NCBI RefSeq assembly: GCF_011075055.1
Contig: NW_025401106.1
Location: forward strand, 124,001 to 188,000
Direction: 5' to 3'
Length of the DNA stretch: 64,000 nucleotides
Source of the DNA: Mangifera indica
Taxonomy: Eukaryota; Streptophyta; Magnoliopsida; Sapindales; Anacardiaceae
Made by a program: the position numbers and the translations under genes. Shown in pieces: positions 47,223-58,984 of the stretch. The notes beneath the pieces were generated by a model. It was given only the letters and a program-made list of their open reading frames with translations, did not search any database and was not told the DNA's origin. Within the stretch, counting starts at the first letter, position 1. Every line of letters begins with the position of its first letter.

Positions 47223-48591
47223 CTTTAATCTTTTTAAATATTTTTTTATGATAATTGAATATTGATTATATATCATGATATATTAAGTAGTACAATAAAT
47301 TAAATACTTTATATTTAAATTGTTAATTAAAAAATCTATAAAAAAATATTAAAATTATTATTGATATTATCATATTTTTTAAAACGTATTATTGACGGTA
47401 TACTGTATTAAATTCGTATATATATGTCATATATTTTTTTGCATTCGAATTTTATAACTGTTTTATTATAAACATATTTTTTAACTATTTACTGTATTAC
47501 ATGTATATAATTTTCGTTTTTTATTCTCGTATTTACTAATTAGGCTTCATGCTCCAAGTGGGACCAATATGATTCGACCTAAAAGGAAACAGCATGCTCC
47601 ATAAATTAATTCTTCGTATGATTCCTTTCAAGGCTTTCTTCTAACTGTCAATTTTGCCATTGAAATTTAATTTTAAACCATGTATAAAAGGAATGTGTGC
47701 CGTCTTAAGAATAGTGTCTAAGTTTTGTGTGACATAGTGATAATGGTGGCTTAATTAGCATCAGAATTATGTGAAAGTATAATACAAACCACATAAGATT
47801 AAATTAATGTTTGCCATGAATTACATGAAAGCATACCCAAAGTTTTAGCACGAGAAAGTAAACTGTGTATAGGCATGTTACCCAAGAAAGAACAAGAGCA
47901 TTTGAGTTTTACAAGGTACTTAGTCACGTAGTTATGTATGTGTGAGACATAATATCATAAGTTATAAATGTTTCTTTAAGGCTCCATAAAATGCATTTTC
48001 TTATAAGTTTTTAGTATATTTTCATTAAGGTTGTTATGAGGGGCACTTATGAGTTCTTATTTGAATCATTTACCTCTAAATGAAAAATTCGAGGAAAAAT
48101 ATCTATTCTTGTGATTTGTATCCAAGGGTCATAATTCGAAATTGAAAATTTGGTTATGAAATTACAAAACATAATTTTTTTTGAATTGGATCACCTTACT
48201 ATTTTAAAAAGGTTACAAATCCTATGATAAAGTAAGCTTCTTCTATTTTTGTCGATTCGGCTGAGCCAATAGTCAATAGTTAACATAAGAGCCATAATTA
48301 TTTTGTAGATCGATCCGCCCCGTTGGTCCTTCAAAGCAGGCTATCTTTGACAAATTTCAATCCGATGACCCCAAATCACACAAGGTGCGAAGCCTTGACT
48401 AATTCTATAACATTGAGGCGTAGCAGAATGACTATTGGGATAACTTTCAGGGCTAAAACGATTACAAAAGGTTACTACAACAAGTACTATGATAAGATCT
48501 ATATTTCAGCTTGGCCGATCAAAGAGTCAGGGTCTCGTCATGAGTGGCAATCTCAAAGTTGAAGGCAATTTAGTTGTGTGCATTTTGTGCA
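47223..48591. other. Spacer left of the nested retrotransposon
   Basis: 47223-47530 is very AT-rich. From 47540 the composition is mixed and no family is recognised. The 79-codon plus frame at 48323-48562 shows no domain. Confidence 0.35.
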
Positions 48592-49269
48592 TATTGGGTC
48601 CGGATCCACTCATGACTAGTCGATACGATCCGATTTAATTTAATTGTCAAGGGCAGTTATAAGAGGGAGTTTGAGGGTAGTTAGACATATATAAATTGTC
48701 TAAATTGCCTCCCCACAGGGCTAGATTCGAGTCGAGCCGAGCTCAGCTTGCAGCCAGCTCGGGCTCGGCTCGGTTCATATATGGGCGGCTCGAGTTCGGC
48801 TCATTTTCGGTTCGGCTCGTTTTTCATTATCAAAATGACATCGTTTTTAATATATATTGAGCAAAACGACATCGTTTTGTATAAAAAATTTTTAAAAAAA
48901 ATCTACCGAGCCAATCCAAGCCAGCTCGAGCTCAATCGAGTCGAACCGAGTCCGGCTCGTTTCGGGCTCGATCGAGCCGAGCTCGAGCTCGAGCTGGCTC
49001 GACTCGAGTCCAGCCCTACCTCCCCATAATATTTTTTACTCTATTTTTATCATAAGAAAAGAATACTCATTCTCCTGTAAAAACCAAAAAGTATAGTAAT
49101 CTACTCTCCCAAATGAAAAATAGTAGTAGGCAAATGATGTCATGGAAATAGACTAACGTCAATACCTCACACCATATTCGAATGACATTAGTCTGAATTG
49201 AATCTGGGTACAAAAATTTACTGTTTATTGTAATTCACAAAATTTAATTTGGCATGATTATTCCTAACA
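48592..49269 (+). repeat. 5' LTR of the copia element
   Basis: Matches the 3' LTR in words such as TTAGACATATATAAATTGTC, ACTAACGTCAATACCT and TTCGAATGACATT. It is interrupted by a hAT-type MITE at 48716-49018. The word CTATTTTTA at 49041-49049 is the empty counterpart of the 3' LTR's foldback insertion. Confidence 0.9.
48716..49018. mobile_element. hAT-type MITE in the 5' LTR (303 bp)
   Basis: Termini CAGGGCTAGATTCGAGTCGA and, inward from the right, TAGGGCTGGACTCGAGTCGA. They are flanked by a perfect 8 bp duplication CCTCCCCA (48708-48715 and 49019-49026). The arms are GC-rich strings of GAGCTCGAGC-like words, unusual in this AT-rich region. The other LTR has the uninterrupted site CCTCTCCA at 59101-59108. 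The 93-codon frame at 48748-49029 is a by-product. Confidence 0.93.
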
Positions 49270-50440
49270 TTAGTATCAGAGCTTAGGATGCAAATTTGTC
49301 ATGTGTTCTGTGAATGGAATTATGGATTCTGTAAAGATTATAATCTATTTTTGTTGTTTTAGGTTGAATTTCTTATTAAAACTTGTTTTTTGACCCCAAT
49401 TGAATTCGACCAAAACTGCATGAAATTGGTGATGGTAAACATGTTGGATGTTTGCTTAGCATTGTGTTACATGCGTTGAAATTAAAATCTAGTCGAATTA
49501 ATGTCGGAATTGATGAAAATCAAGCCAAAATCGAGACCAAAGGCATGTTTTTCTTCCTCGCCGTTTCGACAGATTTCGATGACATTGGTGTCAGAACTTG
49601 GAATGAGAAGGCTCTCTGTCGATTGTGTTACAAAAGCTCTATGATATCGTCGCTGAAAAGTTATCGGAAGACAACCGCTTAAATGGATAGATTTTCTAGG
49701 GTTTATCAAACAAATTAGGGTCAAAATAGGGTTAGGAAAACCAGATTACCTGCCTAGGCAACTAGGTTAGCCTGAATTGGTCAATGCCTACCCGAGTCAG
49801 TTGATCATCACTATTGATCGATGCTTGTGAGAGTGTGAAGGCACATGATAACCTACTTCCGATGCATGATGACACATTTGGCTCAATCCTGGTGCGTGCT
49901 GGCACATGTAGGCCTTATTTCAGTGTATGAAGGCGCGTGCAATGTCGACGCGAGGTGTGAAGGTGTGTGACAACACATGATCACCTTTTTTCGGCACTTT
50001 TTAGCTTATGATACCATTGTTTGGATCTTGGTAATTGTGTGATGCTCGGATCCGTACTTGGAATATGTTTCATGGGTCTTATAACGCGTAAAGACATGTA
50101 ATACCTCATTCCAATTCCTAAAAAAACATATTAGTATTTCAAAATACATGTTTTTACTTCATGCAAGTTTGTTGACTAGAGACCATCACATTACATGTTG
50201 AGACTATCAATAATATGTTGAATTCTCTTAATTGGAAAAGAGATAGTACATAGTCTAATAATATCCACACATGAATATGTGTCTCGTAATCAATGATCTT
50301 GTTTGGGACAAGAATTTGAAACTTTTGGGACTAAGTGGATTCATTACAACTTACTATAGAGCGACGCTTAGTAATGTACGAGAGAATATCTACTACTTTG
50401 ACGTTATTCTCAAAATTAGCGAAATGCGAGGTATTTGACC
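49270..50440 (+). other. Copia primer site and leader region
   Basis: Starts with the primer-binding site at about 49271-49282. It contains no recognisable Gag. Imperfect repeats of GTGTGAAGGCACATGATAAC / GTGTGAAGGTGTGTGACAAC words lie at about 49830-49990. Frames at 49452-49724 on both strands show no family resemblance. Confidence 0.5.
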
Positions 50441-53400
50441 CAAGGTTTTCAAAACTGGACCGGGATAAAAATCATTTTAAGTATTGGTTTCGATCAGACC
50501 GGTTGGACCATTTGGACCGGTCGGTTGGACCGGAATTACAGTTTTATGTAAAAACCTAAAAAAATTGTATCTAATTAGTAATTACATATGCTTTATACAG
50601 TAAATTTTATATTGTGCATACTTTTCAGTTTTCACAATTAACAAAATATATGCATTACTGAACATAAATCTAGTAAGCAATAACAACTAACTTTGCATTA
50701 AAACAAAGCATATGCATAAAACAAATCCAATTATACAAACACATGCACTATTAATTATTGAACACTCAAACAAATCAAAAATCTAATAAATGCATTAAAT
50801 AAAATATAAAATCAACCAACCAACATAACCATTATTAAACAAATAATATTCAATTCAACATTTAACAAAATATATCAAAAATATAATTTGTTTAACATAA
50901 AGTTTAATAAATGAATAATTAGTCATTCTTCATTATCATTAATGATAAAAGATCTTGTCATCGCTTTTGTTGCACCCTCTATCAATTGTTCATCTTCTAC
51001 ACCATCTTCTTCAATAGCATTATCTACAAAATTTATAATTGAGCATTTTATTTTCTTTCAGCCTAAAATATCAATCATTTATAGAAGTGTGTAAGTATTT
51101 GTGTAAGTACTAAAAACATGTTTTTACCTGAGAAATTATGTGACAAATCATAATTTGTTAAATCATTATTGATGGGAATAGATCCCTCTCTATAAAGCAT
51201 TTGATCCAATTCATCTGCATAAAGTTTACCGAACTCCTCTTCCTCGTCTACTATCCAGAAGTCTGTTTTATCGATACTTTCATAATCAATTGGATCAAAA
51301 TTTGATTTCTTGTAATATAATCTAAATAGCAAAAATGATAAAAAGTAAATAATTAAAAGATTAAAGAGCATTAAGTAGGGTACATGTAAAGTTGTAAATA
51401 ATCATTAAACATGATAAAATAGTTTAAATAAAAATATTTATAAATGTAATGATGCATAATTGATAATTGTGTTTACCTATTTTGCAACCGTAAGTTATAA
51501 TGAATAAAAACAAGATCATTTATACGTTGATGCTCCAATCTATTTCTCTTCTTAGTATGTATACGTTAAAAAACACTCCAATTACGCTCACAGTCTAAAG
51601 ATGTTAAAGTTTGACTAAGAATTTTAATTACAAACTTTTGTAAATTAGGAATATTATACCCATATGTTCTCCACCATTCATCTAATACAAAATAACATGT
51701 AAATAATTATGTAATAGAATTTTATAAATTGGAAAAAGAATCAAGACATAAGAACATATAAATTAAATTCATACCAAGTCGTGTGGTTTTGCATGTTTCA
51801 ATAGCAAGCTAATGTGAGAAACTCCTCTCACAATCACGAAACATTCTGCTCTCTTCTACTAACTTCATCTTACTGACATTAAACATACATGTTTTACTCT
51901 CAACAATATATGAAAAACCTTGTAATACCTCTGGTTTTATGCAGAAAGATTCACGATCATATTGAAATGCAGGATTCAAGTAATACGCAGCTGCATGAAT
52001 ACCTCGACGCAATGTCCTATCCCACCTCAACTTGATTATTTGAGTATAAAGTTTGTAGAATTTCTTTTTATTCTTAAACAACTTCTTTATCCCCAACCTA
52101 GCTCTATACATTCCATCATAGACATATCCCAATGAAGGTCTTTCATCTGAGTCTACAATACGAAGCAAACGTATCAATGGTCTCACAACTTTTATAATTA
52201 TACCTATTTCGTTCCAAAAATCATTATTCAGAATTATGATCACAACCTCTTTGCCTTGATTACTCTTTGCATATCTAGAATTAATAAAAAACCTGTCAGT
52301 GACCATCGCTTGTAAGTCATGCTTATGCTAAAAAAGACTTTGCAATGTGATAAAAGTCGTAGCAAATCGAGTTGCACTAGGCCGTATAATTTCTCTCCAT
52401 CATTCTCTTTTCCTCAACCAAGCTATCAATAATGTATGATTATAAATGAACTTTGTCACAAGAGATGCACATTTGGAAATTCTAATAATGTGATCCATTT
52501 CACCAATATCTTTCAAAATCAAATGATATAGTGTGCTGCACAAGATGACCAAATAATATTTTTATATTTTTTAGACAATAATCCTCCAGCTGCTTTATAA
52601 TTAGCTTTATTATCAGTCACAAAATGGATAATGCTCTTAGGCCCAACCCATAATACTATTTCCTCAAACAACCCAAATAATGTGTCCCTCTTTTTATAAT
52701 ACCAGATGCATCCACTGATTTGATAAAACAAATCCCTTTTGGACAATATACTAAAAACTTTATCAGCGACCTACTAGAAATGTTTGTCCAACCATTAGCC
52801 ATAAGTGTACAACCAACTTCTTCCCAATTTTTTCTGTAACTATCAATAAGTAATTACACTTCCTTCTTTGAATCTTTCAACAACTTCACTCGTGTTTCAT
52901 AATATGTCGGTTGCTTATATCCAGACCCAATTGTAGTAATGACATCTAACATAGGTTGGAATTAAATAAAATTTAATGCATTAAGAGGGATGCAACCATC
53001 ATATAAGAACCTCACAACTACCATTTCGTCTCTCCATTTGGCTTCTTTTCTAGCTAAAACACTTTTTATTGAAGGTTGAGCCCCCCTAGTAGTCCTTGGA
53101 GCAAAAAAATCCCCAACTCCAATCGGTCTTTTTCTTTTTGAATCATTTGTAAGTTTAATTTGTTTTCTAGAAGACCCAATACCAGTATTGCCTTTAGTCA
53201 TGTTCATAGGAGGAGACAACCCTTCAAATTCTTCAACTGCAATATCACCCTCAAATAGAGGTATAGTAACACCAAAAGGAATTGCATGCCTACGAAATTC
53301 TTGTCTTTCTTTATTTTTTGCTATAGTCTCATCTAATGCATTCACCATTTGATATCTAGCATCATGAGGAACTTTAGTGCATAGACCAACATCCTTTTTT

Positions 53401-54805
53401 TTTCCGGCCAAATGTTGTTTCATTCTATATATACCACCTCATCTAGTTGTCTTACCACAATATAAACACTTTAACATCTTCCTTCCATTCTCATCTATAC
53501 TCTCAGAAACATGTGCCCAAGTAATATCACCTTTCACTCGACATAGTGTTGAAGAAACCTCAGATCCAGATGAAGACATACTTCCACTTTATTTATCTGT
53601 TGCATATAAAAATAACAATAAAATCAGAATACCAATTAATATATATATATATATATATTCATTAAATATATATTGAGCATTAAAAATAAAAACTTTTACA
53701 ATTAGGTTTTTAAAGTATAACTTTTAATTTTAAAATTTAATATCATCAATATTTGTTATGTTAAAGTCAAAGACTCAAAAACTCATAATCAATTTTATTA
53801 TTTAATTCAACTATGGAATTTCAACATGCATAACTCTATACATTCATTATAAATAACAATATTCGTAATTTGGTCACAATACATAACTTCATTTATTCGT
53901 AATCTGAATTTAAATATTCGTTATTTACAACAATATTCGTTATAAATTGTCATATATTGGGTTATTATATGTAAATAGGGTACACAAAAGACTGATATTC
54001 AACTTTCAAATTCTTAGAAACTAACCACATTACGAATTAAATACATTCAATACATATACATAATAAAATTACAAATTAATAATAAATCAATTAATATTTA
54101 CTAATTTATATATTTTCAAATTGAGAATTGTTATTTGTTTATATAAATTGAACTATTATTTATATATTTTCTAATTTGTTTGAACTTTGAAGTTTCAATA
54201 TATACTGTTTCAAATTCAAGTGATAATATATTGTTTCAATACTTCAAATTCAAACAAACGAAAGCATTGTTTTTTCAAACAGTTTACAAAGCCTTGGATA
54301 CACACTAGCTTCCCATCATTGTCTGAGAAGTCGTCGGTCACAACAACAACAAAACCTCATCGTCGTCAGCTACCGTTTGAGCTTGAGAAGTTGTCATGAA
54401 AGGTTGCAATATAGCAATGAAGTTGTTGTCTTGTAAGCCTACAAACCAACACCCTTCGGCAGCATCGTCGTTGTCGGCAGGGGTTTTTAAACCATCGTTG
54501 GCAAGAGATGAATCAATGACGGTTTCAACTTGTGAAGTCGGAGAAATTCGTCAGCTGTAGCAAATTCCTTTTGCGTCTGCGTGCACTACAAGGAACAGGA
54601 AAGAAATAAAACTGTTAATTTTATACGCAACTTTTGAACCGAGAATCGCCTTGACTAGGTTGCACGACAGTTCAGATGCGAACCGACAGTTCGATCGCGG
54701 TCCAACCTGATTTCAACTTTATAACAATTCTGTGTTTAACAGCAATCAGCTATAGTACCAGTTCATGGTCCGACCAACTAGTCCGATCTGATTTTAAAAT
54801 CCTTG
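50441..54805 (-). mobile_element. hAT transposon (4365 bp) inserted in the copia element
   Basis: Inverted ends CAAGGTTTTCAAAACTGGAC and, from the right, CAAGGATTTTAAAATCAGAT, with subterminal GGACCGG/CCGGTC words at both sides. Flanks ATTTGACC (50433-50440) and ATTTGACT (54806-54813) form an 8 bp duplication with one change. The single transposase gene runs on the minus strand (53579-50923) and is broken. Related shorter elements occur at 11722 and 25880. Confidence 0.88.
50923..53579 (-). pseudogene. hAT transposase (BED finger, DUF659, dimerisation), broken
   Basis: From the ATG at 53579 the minus strand gives MSSSGSEVSS, then the BED zinc finger (KCLYCGK ... MKQHLAGKKKDVGLC), with a TGA stop between its two cysteine and histidine halves near 53440. 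A basic linker follows. The DUF659 segment (52746-52519) has FVTDNKANYKAAGGLLSKKY and SSCAAH. A large middle frame (52306-51809) holds RPLIRLLRIVDSDERPSLGY and the YYLNPAFQY motif. The C-terminal dimerisation region (about 51680-51480) has the WWRTYG-like and SLDCERNWSVF motifs with a stop after F. Acidic tail exons lie at 51300-51120 and 51020-50923. Several stops and frame breaks make it non-functional. Introns probably explain some gaps. Confidence 0.87.
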
Positions 54806-55189
54806 ATTTGACTCATCGCAAATTTCATAGAGATTTTATCATGAATAAAGTGACTCTAAGATCAATATAAGTTAATGAAATAGTCCTAATCGAAATAGAT
54901 TATGCATTCGTTGCATCATATATTTGTTAAATGTGGGAAGTCTGAGATTGGTAGAATTTAATAAAATTCTTATCCAAAAATAATATTAACGCAATTAGAT
55001 TAAAGTTTAAAATATCAAGCATTTGTGTTATAAAAGATGATTGGGAAAATAGTGAGTTTTCGATTATATGTCTTATGTGAGATATTTTAAATTTTAATGC
55101 ATAATTGCAACAATTGATGTGTATTTGATTGCGTTGATTGAGTTGTATCTAATATATGTCTCTGTGATCTAGTTAACCATAACATCCTA

Positions 55190-56460
55190 AAACATGATGG
55201 CTAATTTGAATGAGAATGATACTAAATAAGAAGAATTTCAATGTGTCGCATTTAAAATGCACAATATCCTAGATGAACAAAAGACTTTGGAGCTCGTAGA
55301 TCAGGTTAAGATAGAGTTGCAACTGATTAAGGGATAGAAACCCAAATGAATGCCTTACACAAACGTGATGTGGACACACATCACACATGTAATGAGCAAA
55401 ACTCACTTCGTGTGATATCTTGATCAGTTTTATAAATAACGATCTGGGATATGAGTACTAGTAATGTTCAACTATATATACCATAAGTATGAGTTTGATT
55501 AAAGAGTTTGGAGAAACTACAATCCCCAAATAAAGACAGTTAATTGTTGAATTTGATTAAATGTCAAAGATGATTATAGAACTAAAGTTAGCTAGGCGCA
55601 ACCTAACCGAGATCTTGAGTATTTGTCCGAAAAATTCAAGAAACTAAGTAATGAAAAAAGGAATAGTATGAGATTTAATGATTCTAAAAACTTTGCAACT
55701 AACTGGTGTAGCGAAAGAGAATAATTAGACTCTATTGAAAATGGTTAGGTCAATGAAAGGGCAAGCAAAACATCAAGTCACTTTGTGATGATATGACGTT
55801 AATTGTTACTTATGTATTTAACTGAGTGCTTACTTAATCAATTGTTTCCATTCCTTATGAGATATGGTCAGGTAGAAAACCTGAATTAATTGATTGCAAC
55901 CTTAGTGGTTAGTAATACTTATCCATAACTTTTCTCATAAGTTTAGACAACTATGACCGAGAAGAAATGAATGTATTTTTATCAGATATGCTAAGCACTC
56001 TAAATAGTATTTGTTTATTAGGAAGGATTATGTTTGAGGATTAACTGAAATTGTATTATGAGATACTACATTCATAGAAGATATTTTTCTTAATAGGGAT
56101 GATATTGATAAAATGTTTCATCTAAATGAGATGAGAGAAGAATGAGGACATGTATATCTTAACGACCATTAGTTGAGTCCTAAAAAATAAGACTTGTATT
56201 TGTTCTAAATAGTGATAGCAAATGCAATTGGGCTTCAACCTATTTCAGACAGTGGGAGTAATGATCCTCAATTGTTTGCTTCATCCATCTCAACCTAGTG
56301 AAAACATTGAGATTAAACTTTAATCTATTTCGGATAGTATGAGCGTTGATTCTTAATTGTATAGGAGTGAACGTCTGAAAGTACTCTAATGACGTTTTAA
56401 ATTGAAAAAAAGGTTTTCATAACTGCTCCTTAAAATGATGAAGAACCGAAAATTATAAAA
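55190..56460 (+). pseudogene. Probable copia Gag/early pol remnant
   Basis: From about 55194 the plus strand reads MANLNENDTK, stop, EEFQCVAFKMHNILDEQKTL, with many stops beyond. Position between leader and reverse transcriptase suggests Gag through integrase, but no zinc knuckle or integrase motif could be recognised. Called by position only. Confidence 0.35.
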
Positions 56461-56499
56461 GAAGTTGTCTCATCCCTTAATAAGAAAATTTTTGAGATG

Positions 56500-56890
56500 T
56501 ATTAGAAGAGGAGATGGAATACATAGAAAACAAACCAATCTTACGTTTTGGTTGACTTACTGCCAGATCGAAAATTCATTGGAAATGAATAGGTTTCCTA
56601 AATTAGCCGTAAGGCGGATGACTTAATAAATATATATAATTTCGTTTTATAGCGAAAGTTATACCCAATGAGAAGGTATAGATTGTATAAAATCATGTTT
56701 TTATTATTTATAAGATTTACTTTAATATGTTTGATTCTAGCTGTAGTAATACATTTGAATTTAAAATTATACCAGATGAATGTCAAAATAACTTTCTTTA
56801 GTGGAGAACTTGACAAAGAAATCTGCATGAAACGAGATATTAATCTTGTTGTTATAGGTCTGAAGCACAGAGTGTGCAAGCTTTGAGGAC
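56500..56890 (+). pseudogene. Copia reverse transcriptase fragment
   Basis: The frame at 56776-56885 reads MNVKITFFSGELDKEICMK and ends HRVCKL, matching the copia pattern MDVKTAFLNG(E/D)L-EEIYM...KVCKL. Upstream at about 56505-56580 frame-shifted pieces match the domain's start (EEEMEYIENK, LLPDRKFIGN). The YVDD catalytic box is not found in a readable form. Confidence 0.85.
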
Positions 56891-57099
56891 ATTAAATAAC
56901 CTAAAACTGTCATTCAGATACTGGTACTTGAAATTTTATAAGTATTAATGTCTTATGACTTTAAAATGATTAATCAAAACCACCATGTTTATATGACAAA
57001 GTCTGATGACAAATTTGTAATTCTATCAATGTGTGTGGTAATGTGTAGATAGCTAGAAATGATTTGAAGTAAGTGATGATCATCAAAGGATGATTGTCC

Positions 57100-57700
57100 A
57101 TAATTTTGACCTACAGGATGTGAGAAAATAGATTATATATTAGGAATTAATCCAAAATGGTAAGTTGTAAACCTGTTGATAATTTTATGTCAAATGACGA
57201 ATTATTGAATATAGAGATATGTCCCAAAACTTAAAATAGAAATAGAGAAATGTCAATAGTTACATATTCAGATGTCATCAGATGTATTATATATGTTTGG
57301 TGCATACATGCCTAGATTTTTGTTTTTTGTTGTTGGGCTAGTTAGTCGATATAAGTAAATATTGAAAAAAACACTAAAATGTTGTCTGTACAATATTGAT
57401 ATTTTAAAAGGCTCTAGATTGTTGTTTATGTGATTAAAGATCGAATTTGTGTTTGATTGGCTATTGAAATGCCAATTTGGAAAGTGTTTAGACCAAAACA
57501 CAAATTAAATTAAGGCTATGTTTTCTTACTCTAAAATGACCCATATCTTGGAGCGATAAGAAACAAAGATGTGTAGCCTTATCCACATTGAAAGTCGAGT
57601 ATATAGTCTATTCAGTAAATGTGCAAGAAACTATTTGGTTAAGAAGATTATGTGAATCTGAGTAAATAGGACGATATTATCGAAGCAATAATTGTTTGTT
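57100..57700 (+). pseudogene. Copia reverse transcriptase tail and RNase H fragment
   Basis: At about 57124-57150 KIDYILGI resembles the end of the reverse transcriptase. At 57537-57660 the plus strand reads ISWSDKKQRCVALSTLKVEY and then VQETIWLRRL, the conserved copia RNase H segment (SW-SKKQ--VALST-EAEY ... WLRRL). Interrupted by frame breaks. Confidence 0.83.
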
Positions 57701-58984
57701 GAAATAAAAGATCCTGAATGTTATATGTTAGCCAAATGTATCGACACTAGACACAAAGTAGTAAGAGACTCCATTTCCAAAAAGGAAATAAATGTACAAT
57801 ATAATTCTATGTATTGTATGGTCATTGATTCTTTGACCGAGATTGTTCCAAGAAAAATATAGCTTGCACATGTTAAATCTTTTGGATTGGGTAAATTATG
57901 ATTGATAAGTGTTGAACTTATATATTGTATTGGTGACACAATGTCGAAAACCATGAATTCAAGTTCATTTTGTATTTGAATTTGTGTTCCAAAGTTCTTG
58001 GGTTTTCACTGCATACACATTATTTTTAGCTCAACAAGATTGTAATGTCACATAAGTTAGAGATTAGCTCACTCACACAAGCAATCGCATTTAGTGCTGA
58101 GAGAGTATACCAATGGGAGACAAATTTCTCGAAAACAGATTTATTGAAGTTAAAATGTAGCTTTGATGATTGATCAAGATGAGATCATGGATAAATACAT
58201 TTGAAAATGACTAATTTAGATTCCCCACGTCTAAATAACTTGTGATTGTCAGATGTGAGTTCTTAATATAGATAAAATACCTGCAAGTGTGAAAATGATT
58301 AAAAACTCAAGTTATGCGTTTGGTATAGCGACTGAAGTAAGATTTGTATAGTGTTGTGAATGACATTTGAGAAAATACACACTATAGCATATGATTCATA
58401 CCATGTGTGCACAAGTAAGAAGACTAGTTAAAGTAGTGAGAGGATGAATCTCTGCTCCCTCACTGTGTGAGACTTTATGAGGATTACCTCATGTTAGTAC
58501 TCTTTGACTCTTTACTGTTGTTCGATATTTACTCTTAATGTTGCTATCTTAGTTTGAAACTTATGCCCATGCACGATTTGATCTAAGGAACATTATTAGA
58601 AAAACAGCTAAGTTTAAATTGAAAATTTCAAATAAAAAAGGAAAACTTATATGTTACTGTGTCCACTGACCGACTGATCATGTCATTCATATAGGAGAAT
58701 AGACTTGATCATGGATACATAGGAAAATAACACAATGATAAATGAGGGGTTAAAAGGGCCTAGTGTTATCAAGTAAGTCTGGGGTATTGCGAGTCTAACA
58801 TTTTGTTTTATTTTATTCGGATTGAAGCAAATATGCTATTCTACACAAATGCATAGTATTTAACTTTCAAGTGCAGGTTGCTCGCAAGGTCGCATAACAC
58901 ATTTACAGTATGAAACGTACTGCTATATGAGATTTCTGTGACTAAATATTTTGTTCGGGTCTTTCGTTATGTGTGAGTGGGAGA

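Noticed and set aside
48748..49029. 93-codon plus frame with Glu/Leu-rich end
   Set aside because: It lies entirely inside a hAT MITE and its right duplication; the composition follows from GAGCTC repeats.
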